Of a stretch of 8,446 bases of DNA, positions 1-5,512 are shown piece by piece (the stretch's first letter is position 1; each line of letters starts with the position of its first letter). The stretch is from NCBI GenBank assembly GCA_023665245.1, contig JAMPEH010000087.1, forward strand, positions 1-8,446, in the 5' to 3' direction. A program made the translations under genes and the position numbers. This DNA is from Muribaculaceae bacterium (GTDB taxonomy: Bacteria > Pseudomonadota > Alphaproteobacteria > Rs-D84). The notes under the pieces are model-generated. The model saw only the letters and a list, made by a program, of their open reading frames with translations, was not told the DNA's origin and made no database searches.

Positions 1-277
1 AGTATAGCATATGGAAAAGGAAAAATCTATAATATACTTTTTGATTTCCGTATATTTAAAAATTTCAACCTTTTTTTGAACATTTTTTCAGTTTCGGCGT
101 TTTTACTAATTTCTGTATGGGTATTTTGTAGAATTTAACTATACAGACTAAAAAATAGCAGATATGCCGCCCTTACCATACCAGAATATGCCAGCCTTGT
201 AAATCCCTGCGGGCAGATGCAGGCGCAGCTTTAAGGCTGCCACTGCTGCCAGCCTCTCAAAGCCTGCGGTATGGATA
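1..277. other. non-coding region after the transposase; AT-rich outer part
   Basis: I see no supportable gene here. Bases 1-120 have about 25% G+C by hand count (30 of 120), clearly lower than the rest, with many A and T runs. Bases 180-277 are GC-rich again, with short stems (GCAGC-TTTAAG-GCTGC at 225-240 and CCTGC/GCAGG at 206-222) and a direct repeat ATATGCC at 162-168 and 186-192. An imperfect inverted repeat CTGTATGG/CTATACAG lies at 113-120 and 139-146. The composition change could mark an element boundary, an insertion-sequence end or a promoter region for a gene outside the window; none is proven. Confidence 0.5.
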
Positions 278-1339
278 TTAAGCCAGCTTTCCTACCTCTG
301 CCTCGAAAAGCTCCCCAGCCGATTTATACCCATGTATCTTGCGTGGGTAGCCGTTTATCCAGCCCTCTATCTCTGCTATTTCCTCGTCGGTCTTGTCGTC
401 AAAGTTTGTACCCTTTGGCACTTTGCGCCGTATCATTTTATTTGTTACCTCATTCGTGCCACGCTCCCAGCTGCTATACGGGTGGCAGTAATATAAATGC
501 GTCCTCTTTTCCCCCTCATTCAGTATAGAACGCTCTAAGCCCTCTACGTCTGCAAACTCGCTGCCGTTATCTACCGTAATTGTCTTGAATACCTTGCCAA
601 ACAATTCAGCGCCCCAGCGCTTTTCTAAGGTATCCAGTGCAGCTACTACCGCCTCGTCCGTATGGTCTGGCAGCTTGAATATGATTTCTTCCCTTGTCTG
701 CCTCTCTGTCAGCACCAGCAGCGTATTTTTGGATACGCCCCGCTTACCTATTACGCTATCCATTTCCCAGTGTCCAAACTCTTCCCGCTTGTCTATCTCT
801 TCCGGGCGTTTCTCTATGCTGTCGCCTGCTGCCGCCCTTTTCTGCTGCTTGCGCACTTTCTTATATTTCCGTTTTTTATTCTTCTTTACTGGCAAATCTT
901 TGTTAGTCAGCTTAAGGAAAACGCCCTTATCAATGTAGCTGTAAAGCGTCGCCACGCAGATAGTAGTATTAAATTCCCCCTCTCTGCCCTGCGCCTTAAG
1001 CTCCCCCAGCACTGCCGCTGGGCTGTAATCCTCGTTTACTATTTTATCCTCTATGTAATTTGCATACGCAATATCATTGCCTATTTTAAGCTGTGTGCCT
1101 CTTACCTTTAAATTTTCCTCTGCCCGCTCCTGCGCCTTGTCTGGGCTGTATCTTATTTCCGTTGTGTAATCGCTGTTTAGATGTTCGTATTCTCCCCTTT
1201 TCAGCTCATTATATATAGTGCTGCGGTGTACTCCCAGATGCGCTGCTATCCTCACTTTACTTAATCCCTCTTTTAGCAGTGCCTCTAGCTTTATCCTGTC
1301 TGCCCTTGTCAGCTGGTGGCTGCCCTTTTTGTTTGCCAT
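278..1339 (-). CDS. IS30-family DDE transposase (353 aa)
   Basis: This DNA transposase or recombinase has an N-terminal HTH_38-type DNA-binding domain (HQLTRADRIKLEALLKEG, then KVRIAAHLGVHRSTIYNELK) and a C-terminal integrase core. Counting from the chosen start, the catalytic triad is D194 (GHWEMD), D257 (TVDNGSEF) and E297 (ERGTNE), with the IS30 hallmark RGTNE-x-TN and KVPKGT after it. I chose the ATG at 1339 because AGGTAGGA precedes it and MANKKGSHQLT is a typical start. A longer frame begins at 1387 but runs back into the preceding terminator. The gene looks intact. Its strand and position next to phage cargo leave two options: an inserted IS, or a recombinase belonging to the phage. 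No convincing inverted repeats flank it. Confidence 0.92.
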   Translation of the reverse strand: MANKKGSHQLTRADRIKLEALLKEGLSKVRIAAHLGVHRSTIYNELKRGEYEHLNSDYTTEIRYSPDKAQERAEENLKVRGTQLKIGNDIAYANYIEDKIVNEDYSPAAVLGELKAQGREGEFNTTICVATLYSYIDKGVFLKLTNKDLPVKKNKKRKYKKVRKQQKRAAAGDSIEKRPEEIDKREEFGHWEMDSVIGKRGVSKNTLLVLTERQTREEIIFKLPDHTDEAVVAALDTLEKRWGAELFGKVFKTITVDNGSEFADVEGLERSILNEGEKRTHLYYCHPYSSWERGTNEVTNKMIRRKVPKGTNFDDKTDEEIAEIEGWINGYPRKIHGYKSAGELFEAEVGKLA

Positions 1340-1376
1340 TCTTCCTACCTCTCTTTCGTTGTGGTCTATAACGACG

Positions 1377-1408
1377 AAAAGCCGCAAACTCTTTTACAAG
1401 TCTGCGGC
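1377..1408 (-). terminator. intrinsic terminator after the channel gene
   Basis: GCCGCAGACT and AGTTTGCGGC on the minus strand form a 10-bp stem with one G-U pair and an 8-base loop, followed by TTTT and then CGTCGTT. It starts 24 bases after the channel stop and before the transposase start, so the repressor-channel cassette should end here. Confidence 0.8.
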
Positions 1409-1431
1409 GTTCCTCTTCAAGTTACTGCTGC

Positions 1432-1911
1432 TCATTCTTTCTTAATCTCGTCCATATATCCAGCCGTTATAATGCCCGCTGGCAGGGCTACAATAGCAAT
1501 ACCCACAAAAGAGGAAAGCATAGTTACCACACGCCCTATAGTAGATACTGGGTATATGTCCCCGTAGCCCATAGTCGTAAGACTAACCGTAGCCCAATAT
1601 ATAGCCGAAAAGAAACTATCAAAAGTATCTGGCTCAACATTGAAAATAATCAATGCACATATGACAATATACGCAGCAGCCAGTACGCATACCGCTAAAA
1701 GCGGCTCTTTCTGTTTCTTAATCACATTTGAAATAACCGTAATGCTTTTAGAGTACCTTACAATCTTAAATACCTTGAATACCCTAAACGTGCGTAGCAA
1801 TCGGAAAAGTTTTAATATCTTAAATCCAGATGCTATGATAGTGAATGTGGGAAGTATAGCCAAAAGGTCAATGATAGCCATAGGCGTAAATGGATACGCC
1901 AAAAATAGCAC
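1432..1911 (-). CDS. voltage-gated-type K+ channel, C-terminal part (S3-S6 and pore)
   Basis: The frame carries S3 (about residues 11-28 from the GTG at 1911), a textbook S4 sensor with a positive residue every third position (R37, R40, R43, K46, K49, R52), S5 (70-90), a pore helix, the selectivity filter TTMGYGD (112-118) and S6 (130-150), ending GYMDEIKKE. It would conduct K+ across the host membrane as a tetramer. On its own it lacks S1-S2 and has no well-spaced ribosome binding site; only the G-run sits 2 bases before the GTG. Joined to the upstream half by a -1 shift, the product would be 247 residues, about the family's usual size. Whether it is expressed depends on the junction. Confidence 0.85.
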   Translation of the reverse strand: MLFLAYPFTPMAIIDLLAILPTFTIIASGFKILKLFRLLRTFRVFKVFKIVRYSKSITVISNVIKKQKEPLLAVCVLAAAYIVICALIIFNVEPDTFDSFFSAIYWATVSLTTMGYGDIYPVSTIGRVVTMLSSFVGIAIVALPAGIITAGYMDEIKKE

Positions 1912-1934
1912 TACCCCCCCGAACTATTGTTCGG
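1911..1934 (-). other. reading-frame junction in the K+ channel: G7 slippery tract, stop codon and hairpin
   Basis: The coding strand reads AGT TCG GGG GGG TAG. The seven G form G.GGG.GGG in the phase needed for tandem -1 slippage, and a shift there continues as GTA GTG CTA TTT TTG into the S3 half. Gain of one G at the DNA level would have the same effect. A perfect hairpin, CCGAAC-AATA-GTTCGG (1919-1934), overlaps the start of the run. Known -1 frameshift stimulators lie downstream, so the hairpin position is atypical. The tract could be a recoding site, a phase-variable tract, a mutation or a sequencing error. Confidence 0.6.
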
Positions 1935-2174
1935 TCTTTCTATATTTCTTGCTTTCCCCAGCTTATAATCTGCCGTTATAAAGCGCAGCAGATAATCAAT
2001 AACAAAGATACCAGCCGTTATATAGTCCACTGCCAAAAACAAGCAATTTGTTTCTTTAAATGCCAGCGGAATAAGGCTAAAGACAATGGCGCACATCATA
2101 ACCACATCATAAAGCCTGCTTAGCTTGTCGTTTCCGTCCGACAGTTCTATTACCTCAAATAACCGTTTTCTCAT
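1911..2174 (-). CDS. voltage-gated-type K+ channel, N-terminal part (S1-S2), frame ends at the G7 tract
   Basis: These 87 codons encode the cytoplasmic start and first two helices of an ion channel: S1 at about 21-39 (LYDVVMMCAIVFSLIPLAF) and S2 at 45-67 (LFLAVDYITAGIFVIDYLLR). The frame then reads KLGKARNIERPNNSSGG and meets TAG. The remaining helices, the filter and the pore are encoded immediately downstream in the -1 frame, so this is half a channel, not a complete protein. GAGGGA lies about 10 bases before the ATG. It is the fourth gene of the promoter-driven cassette. See the separate entries for the second half and for the junction. Confidence 0.85.
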   Translation of the reverse strand: MRKRLFEVIELSDGNDKLSRLYDVVMMCAIVFSLIPLAFKETNCLFLAVDYITAGIFVIDYLLRFITADYKLGKARNIERPNNSSGG

Positions 2175-2180
2175 TCTGTG

Positions 2181-2399
2181 CTATCCCTCGCTATTTTCTG
2201 TATTGTCCAGCTCTAAAATTTTATCAGCGGAGGCGTTAAGCTCCCTGCATATTTTCGCCAGCGTTATAGCGCTGGGCGTAAGCTCGTTGTTCTCCCAGCG
2301 GCTTATGTCTTTCTGGTAGACTTGCAGGCGCTCTGCAAGTTCTTTCTGCGTCACGCCTGCGCTCTTTCTGGCTTTTTTGATATTCCCGCCTAAATTCAT
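2181..2399 (-). CDS. XRE/Cro-CI family transcriptional regulator (72 aa)
   Basis: This is a DNA-binding protein made of a single HTH_XRE domain. Helix 2 of the motif is TQKELAERL (17-25), the recognition helix lies in QKDISRWENN (29-38), and TPSAITLAKICRELNAS completes the fold. It lacks the C-terminal dimerisation and cleavage domain of CI, so it is Cro-like or a small phage repressor. It is translationally coupled to the gene before it (ATGA overlap) and followed after 6 bases by the channel gene. The palindrome in the upstream promoter is a plausible binding site, giving negative autoregulation of the cassette. Confidence 0.92.
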   Translation of the reverse strand: MNLGGNIKKARKSAGVTQKELAERLQVYQKDISRWENNELTPSAITLAKICRELNASADKILELDNTENSEG

Positions 2400-2494
2400 G
2401 CCTTACCTCTCTTTTCTTTCGCTCTCATTGCTAAAGCTATAATCAGCTTTACCAGCCCTGCGGCTACTAAAAAAATGCCTAATTTTAAAATCAT
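2396..2494 (-). CDS. small single-pass membrane protein (32 aa)
   Basis: It is almost entirely one hydrophobic helix followed by a basic tail (ALAMRAKEKRGKA). The stop codon overlaps the start of the XRE gene in an ATGA arrangement, and AAAGAGAGG near its end is the ribosome binding site for that gene, so translation of the two is coupled. AAAGGG precedes its own ATG unusually closely. Function is unknown. The coupling and the membrane-like composition argue for a real gene despite its size. Confidence 0.65.
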   Translation of the reverse strand: MILKLGIFLVAAGLVKLIIALAMRAKEKRGKA

Positions 2495-2537
2495 GCCCTT
2501 TACTCGGCTCTGGGTTTATGATATATTTTTTATAGGC

Positions 2538-2556
2538 GGCGGGCTTACCGCCCGCC
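2538..2556. repeat. GC-rich hairpin after the 38-aa gene
   Basis: GGCGGGC-TTACC-GCCCGCC is a perfect 7-bp GC stem with a 5-base loop, 6 bases after the stop of the 38-aa gene. On the transcript it is followed by GCCTATAAAAAAT, which is A-rich, so it is not a standard terminator. It may protect the upstream mRNA or pause polymerase and so separate levels of the microprotein and the regulator. Confidence 0.5.
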
Positions 2557-2562
2557 TCGGCT

Positions 2563-2679
2563 CTAACTTAATAGCTTGCCTATTATGATTAGTGCCGTTC
2601 CTACGATTAAGTCTATCAGTGCATTTGCCGCCAGCTCTTGCCATTTGATAGGCTTTTTCTTTTGTTTCTTCTTACCCAT
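2563..2679 (-). CDS. small basic membrane protein (38 aa)
   Basis: The protein starts MGKKKQKKKPIKWQELAANA and continues with a hydrophobic helix (ALIDLIVGTALIIIGKLL). This gives a very basic N-terminus and a single membrane-spanning segment with the N-terminus probably inside. Similar tiny Lys-rich single-pass proteins occur in Gram-positive mobile elements; the function is unknown. It is the first gene after the consensus promoter. AAAGGAG lies 12 bases before the ATG and an additional AGGA is closer. The clean topology and the promoter placement support it. Confidence 0.7.
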   Translation of the reverse strand: MGKKKQKKKPIKWQELAANALIDLIVGTALIIIGKLLS

Positions 2680-2743
2680 TTCCTGCCGTTTCTCCTTTCC
2701 AGCGCTTTACGCTTATTTGTTTTGTTCTCCTTTCTATGCTCTA

Positions 2744-2772
2744 ATTATATACCTTTTTCGGTATATTGTCAA
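2744..2772 (-). promoter_or_regulatory. consensus sigma-A promoter for the repressor-channel cassette
   Basis: The minus strand carries TTGACA (2772-2767), a spacer of exactly 17 bases and TATAAT (2749-2744), a perfect match to the primary sigma factor consensus. It lies downstream of the lysis terminator and upstream of the 38-aa gene in the same orientation. Transcription should start near 2737 and read the two microproteins, the XRE regulator and the channel. Confidence 0.9.
2747..2766. promoter_or_regulatory. operator-like inverted repeat within the promoter spacer
   Basis: The perfect palindrome ATATACC-N6-GGTATAT occupies almost all of the spacer and overlaps the -10 box by three bases. 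A dimeric repressor bound here would block RNA polymerase. The XRE-type protein of the same transcript is the obvious candidate, which would make the circuit autoregulated. I found no second copy in the window. The binding partner is inferred. Confidence 0.75.
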
Positions 2773-2804
2773 CGCCTTTTTATGATATTTTCCAGATTTT
2801 TGGC

Positions 2805-2845
2805 AAAAAATAAGAGGGTAGGCAGCCCGTAAGCCGCCCGCCCTC
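2805..2845 (-). terminator. intrinsic terminator ending the lysis operon
   Basis: On the minus strand a 13-position stem (GAGGGCGGGCGGC pairing with GCTGCCTACCCTC, with one C-A mismatch and two G-U pairs) and a 6-base loop are followed at once by TTATTTTTT. It sits 7 bases after the endolysin stop and before a new promoter, and so separates the late genes from the next cassette. Confidence 0.9.
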
Positions 2846-2852
2846 AATCTCC

Positions 2853-4337
2853 CTACGCCAAACGTGTAGCATAGTCAAGGCTTATCCAACCGTTTTTATT
2901 CTTTTCGTATGATTTCAGCAGCCCCCAGCCTGCGGCGCTGCCCTCTCCCGCTTTTACTTCCACAATGGTAAATACGCCCTTGCCCGTATGTTTCCCCGTC
3001 TTTGCATAGCCTGTGCCTGCGCCCGTCCTTATATTAAGGTCTGGTATGTCTACCTTAACTTTAAATGGCACAGCTGCTGCCGCCTGCGGCTTTTCCTGCG
3101 GTACTGCTGCCTGCTGCGCTCCTGCATACTTGGCGTAATATGCCTCGCCGTACCCTGCCCGCTTTTTCTGTACCGCCTCGCTCTGGTCTGCTGGCTTTTC
3201 ATATTCCAGCAGCACGGCATCAGAGGCAGCCCGCACGCTCCCTGCGCTCTTTAAGGTACTGATAACTGTTTTATAGCCTTGCAGCTCGTCCCACAAAAAA
3301 GCAAGCTGCATATCAAGGCTGCCGATAGATGCACCCGCCTTTTTCGCATAGTCAAGTAGCGCCTGCTTTCTGGTGTAGTAAGTCCACTGCGCCAGCCCGT
3401 AGCCCGCCTTGTCCTTTACAAAATTGCCATAGCTGCCATTATCCACGGCAGCCGTATACTCTGCATCTGTCATGTTAAGGCTCTTGTTATAGCTGTTTTG
3501 CAGATTGCAGGAATTAAGCCCGCTTTCCGCATACAGATTGCCCATTAAGCCCGCCACGGCATAGGCATTTAAGCCCCTGCCCGTCAGATAGTCCCAGATA
3601 GCCTTTTCCGTGCTGGTATTCTGTACCATGCTGCCTGCTGCCGCCTTGCTGTATACCGCCCTGCCGTCCCAGTCGTACACCGTGTAGCCGTCCGTGCAGG
3701 CTTTCTTTGCATTATCCAGAGAAGAGTAAGCCCCTGTCTGGCTCTTTGCATCTTCCCAGCTCTTACGTACACGGTACAGCTTATCTGTCTGGCTGCCGCC
3801 AGCAGATGCAGCGCCGCTTACCAGCTGCTTAAACTTATCCCATGTGTGCGCCGTAGCATTATAAACATACGGGTTAGGGCAAATCTTCCCCGTAACGTCG
3901 TAATGCCGTATTACGTGTGACGCAGGAATATTATACTTTTCCATTAAGTACCGTGTCAGCTCTGCCGCAGCCTCTACCGTTGCGTCCTCAAAATACCAGT
4001 CTTTATCAGTCGCCCCCATGCTTGCCGTGCTTTTCTTCCTTACGCACATTTCAATACCTATGCTGTTAGAGTTTCGGCAGTCTGCGTGCTTATAGCTGCT
4101 TGCGCCACAATGCCACGCTATGTCCTCTACTTCCACCGCCTGCCATATCTCGCCCTCAAATCCTACAAAGAAATGCGCAGACGCTCCTATATACTGCCCG
4201 GCGCAATACTGGCAGTTTGCCTTTGCGCCGCCCAGCGCCCCCACGTAATGGATAACGATATACTTTATGCGTCCCTCGCTGTTCTTATCCGTGAAATTAT
4301 ACGGCGTAAGCAGCCTGTTTATTTCCGGCTGTTTCAT
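2853..4337 (-). CDS. multidomain endolysin: N-acetylmuramoyl-L-alanine amidase, lysozyme-like domain and SH3 domain
   Basis: This 494-aa peptidoglycan hydrolase would be released through the holin to lyse the cell. Residues about 20-170 are an Amidase_2 (PF01510) domain: Zn ligands H30 (IVIHYVG), H145 (IRHYD) and C153 (GKICPNP), with K151 at the position of the catalytic lysine of T7 lysozyme. Residues 187-230 (LYRVRKSWEDAKSQTG onward) are a small linker domain often placed after phage amidases. Residues about 243-405 resemble phage tail lysozyme domains (PF18013), with E271 in YAESGL as candidate catalytic acid and GYGLAQWTYYTRK at 312-324. Residues 424-494 form a bacterial SH3 wall-binding domain (LNIRTGAGTGYAKTG, GWISLDY). 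There is no signal peptide, as expected for holin-dependent export. Two predicted cleavage activities, against the amide bond and the glycan, make it bifunctional. Confidence 0.94.
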   Translation of the reverse strand: MKQPEINRLLTPYNFTDKNSEGRIKYIVIHYVGALGGAKANCQYCAGQYIGASAHFFVGFEGEIWQAVEVEDIAWHCGASSYKHADCRNSNSIGIEMCVRKKSTASMGATDKDWYFEDATVEAAAELTRYLMEKYNIPASHVIRHYDVTGKICPNPYVYNATAHTWDKFKQLVSGAASAGGSQTDKLYRVRKSWEDAKSQTGAYSSLDNAKKACTDGYTVYDWDGRAVYSKAAAGSMVQNTSTEKAIWDYLTGRGLNAYAVAGLMGNLYAESGLNSCNLQNSYNKSLNMTDAEYTAAVDNGSYGNFVKDKAGYGLAQWTYYTRKQALLDYAKKAGASIGSLDMQLAFLWDELQGYKTVISTLKSAGSVRAASDAVLLEYEKPADQSEAVQKKRAGYGEAYYAKYAGAQQAAVPQEKPQAAAAVPFKVKVDIPDLNIRTGAGTGYAKTGKHTGKGVFTIVEVKAGEGSAAGWGLLKSYEKNKNGWISLDYATRLA

Positions 4338-4338
4338 T

Positions 4339-4497
4339 TTATACGCTCTCCTTTCCGAAAAATCCCATGCTGTCTGCGTCCATTGAATTTCTAAACTGCC
4401 GCAGCTCTTCCGGCGTCATGCCTGCTACTTCCTGCTGTAATGCCGCCAGCTCTTCCGGCGTTAAGTCCTTTGTCTGTTCGCTCCTTACCTCTTCCAT
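4339..4497 (-). CDS. small acidic phage protein between holin and endolysin (52 aa)
   Basis: This is a short, Glu-rich, predicted helical protein of unknown function, with the motif TPEEL twice (LTPEELAALQQ and MTPEELRQF). Both motifs are encoded by the same 15-base sequence (4402-4416 and 4447-4461), evidence of a small internal duplication. AAAGGCGGCAGGAGC precedes the ATG. The stop is 1 base before the endolysin start, and GGAAAGGAG within its last codons provides the endolysin ribosome binding site. This tight coupling is the main reason to believe it is translated. Confidence 0.72.
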   Translation of the reverse strand: MEEVRSEQTKDLTPEELAALQQEVAGMTPEELRQFRNSMDADSMGFFGKESV

Positions 4498-4516
4498 GCT
4501 CCTGCCGCCTTTCTGG

Positions 4517-4550
4517 ATTAAAATAAGCGCCTGCGATTTCCCGCAAGCGC
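4517..4550 (-). terminator. probable intrinsic terminator after the holin
   Basis: On the minus strand GCGCTTGCG-GGAAAT-CGCAGGCGC makes a 9-bp stem with one G-U pair and a 6-base loop, followed by TTATTTTAAT. It lies 25 bases after the holin stop and before the 52-aa gene. The broken U-run suggests a partial terminator that tunes endolysin expression, not a full stop. Confidence 0.6.
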
Positions 4551-4574
4551 CCTGCCTACTGTCTGCTTATTTTT

Positions 4575-5063
4575 TTACCGTTCCTGCTGCCTGTGTTCCT
4601 CTACGCTGCCCGTGGTGCTGTTTCCGTCCAGCTCGTCCGTGTCCGGCAACTCGTCCGTATATTTCACCAGAAACGCCCGTACCGCCGCCCAGACTTTCTT
4701 AACGGGCAGCCCGCAAAGCGCCATATTTTTAAAGATGCTCACCACCTCATAGGCTATGTAGAGAAGTGCGAAAAACTCCGCAGCGCCCACGCTCTTAAGC
4801 CCTATCTGGCTGCGCAGTGTTTCCGGGATAAAGCCGATAAGGTTTACTTTTATCAGCATATCCACCGCCAGCATGAATACCAGAGAAATAAGCATACCTA
4901 CTTTTCTTATCGCCCCGTCAATCCCTGCGCAGCTGTTAAACTTCTTTTCCTTTACCGCCCGCATCACGCCGAAAACGGTATCAAATACAATAGCCAGCAC
5001 TACCAGCTTAATTACCTTGTTGCTTACTGCCGTGTTCACAAATTCCATAATCTTCATTTCCAT
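4575..5063 (-). CDS. phage holin (phage_holin_4 / toxin-secretion holin family)
   Basis: This is a 162-aa membrane protein that would permeabilise the host membrane at the end of the lytic cycle and release the endolysin. It has three hydrophobic segments: residues about 18-34, 55-72 and 93-111. The signature region D-T-V-F-G-V-M-R-A followed by F-N-S-x-x-G-x-D-G-A-I-R-K-V is characteristic of holin family 4 (Pfam PF05105). The C-terminus is acidic and polar (DELPDTDELDG). The first of two near ATGs is preferred because AGGCAGGA precedes it closely. It is followed by a terminator-like hairpin, then a 52-aa gene and the endolysin, which is the usual lysis order. Confidence 0.93.
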   Translation of the reverse strand: MEMKIMEFVNTAVSNKVIKLVVLAIVFDTVFGVMRAVKEKKFNSCAGIDGAIRKVGMLISLVFMLAVDMLIKVNLIGFIPETLRSQIGLKSVGAAEFFALLYIAYEVVSIFKNMALCGLPVKKVWAAVRAFLVKYTDELPDTDELDGNSTTGSVEEHRQQER

Positions 5064-5242
5064 AAATCCTGCCTTTCCGCTGCCTGCAAATCTGCCGCCC
5101 GCCTTTTCAGCTCTGCGCCGTCAAATCCCGCCACATTCTCCCAGTTTTCCAGCGTGGCTGCCATATCTGCAATAAGCCTGCTCTGTTTTTCTATTATCTC
5201 CTGCTGCTCCTGCACTGCCCTTAATAGCGGCGTTTGTCCCAT
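5054..5242 (-). CDS. small coiled-coil phage protein upstream of the holin (62 aa)
   Basis: It is a short soluble protein, highly charged and Gln/Glu-rich, with a predicted helical stretch (LLRAVQEQQEIIEKQSRLIA) that has heptad-like hydrophobic spacing. No known enzyme motif is visible. It is preceded by AAAGGAG about 11 bases before the ATG and overlaps the holin start by 10 bases, so the two are probably co-translated. A small coiled-coil protein next to the holin is common in Gram-positive phages. A role in holin control or tail completion is possible but unproven. Confidence 0.75.
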   Translation of the reverse strand: MGQTPLLRAVQEQQEIIEKQSRLIADMAATLENWENVAGFDGAELKRRAADLQAAERQDLWK

Positions 5243-5271
5243 ATACTGCCCTGCTCCTTTTCCCGCAATAA

Positions 5272-5308
5272 ATATGCCCCTGTCGGCTTGCGGCTTTCAG
5301 AGGCATAT
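5272..5308 (-). promoter_or_regulatory. inverted repeat before the 62-aa gene
   Basis: Arms ATATGCCTCTG and CAGGGGCATAT on the minus strand form an 11-bp stem with one G-U pair and a 15-base loop, in the only gap of the tail-lysis block. The tail after it (TTTATTGCGG) is a poor U-run. It may be a weak terminator or attenuator separating tail from lysis transcription, or an mRNA processing site. The structure is seen directly; its function is inferred. Confidence 0.5.
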
Positions 5309-5314
5309 ACTCCG

Positions 5315-5461
5315 TTATTCAGTTGTATAGCCTGCCGGGTTTCCGTTCTCGTCCAGCCCGACTGCGCCCAGCTGCTCTTTTACAGCCCCTCTGTACCTTG
5401 TCGGCACTGTGTCAATCGTCCTTTTCCCTGCGATAATCAAAGCACAATACAAATCTACCAT
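5315..5461 (-). CDS. CD1375-like phage microprotein, copy 2 (48 aa)
   Basis: This is a paralogue of the gene before it, beginning MVDLYCALIIAGKRTID, with an added tail LDENGNPAGYTTE. I chose the ATG at 5461 because AGGGAAAAAGG precedes it closely and the protein then aligns with the paralogue from residue 1. An upstream in-frame ATG at 5509 would add a hydrophobic 16-residue extension (MFSILWLILTGKGKKV) that the paralogue lacks. That form could be a membrane-anchored variant and is not excluded. The role is unknown; the context is between tail and lysis genes. Confidence 0.75.
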   Translation of the reverse strand: MVDLYCALIIAGKRTIDTVPTRYRGAVKEQLGAVGLDENGNPAGYTTE

Positions 5462-5512
5462 AACCTTTTTCCCTTTCCCTGTTAAAATAAGCCATAAGAT
5501 ACTAAACATGAT

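Noticed and set aside
122..146. Possible IS30-like terminal inverted repeat (TTGTAGAATTTAAC) downstream of the transposase
   Set aside because: The best partner upstream of the transposase (TTGTAAAAGAGTTT at the terminator loop) matches poorly and lies inside a hairpin, so the pair is not convincing.
162..240. Possible small structured RNA or coding remnant after the transposase
   Set aside because: The stems are only 5 bp and the ATATGCC repeat is short. One minus frame is open to a stop near 150 but has no start or recognisable similarity.
1340..1387. 16-residue N-terminal extension of the transposase from an earlier ATG
   Set aside because: It runs into the U-run of the preceding terminator and lacks a good ribosome binding site. 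The ATG at 1339 has AGGTAGGA in front and gives a typical IS30 start.
2719..2737. Extra AAAGGAG near the expected transcript start (2727-2733), suggesting a leader peptide
   Set aside because: No ATG, GTG or TTG lies at a workable distance after it; only ATA fits, which is too weak to call a gene.
3584..3772. 62-codon frame inside the endolysin gene
   Set aside because: It is an out-of-frame shadow of the endolysin with no ribosome binding site.
4593..5330. 245-codon open frame on the plus strand opposite the holin region
   Set aside because: It is antisense to the well-supported holin and 62-aa genes, has an odd composition rich in His, Tyr and Cys, and no plausible ribosome binding site.
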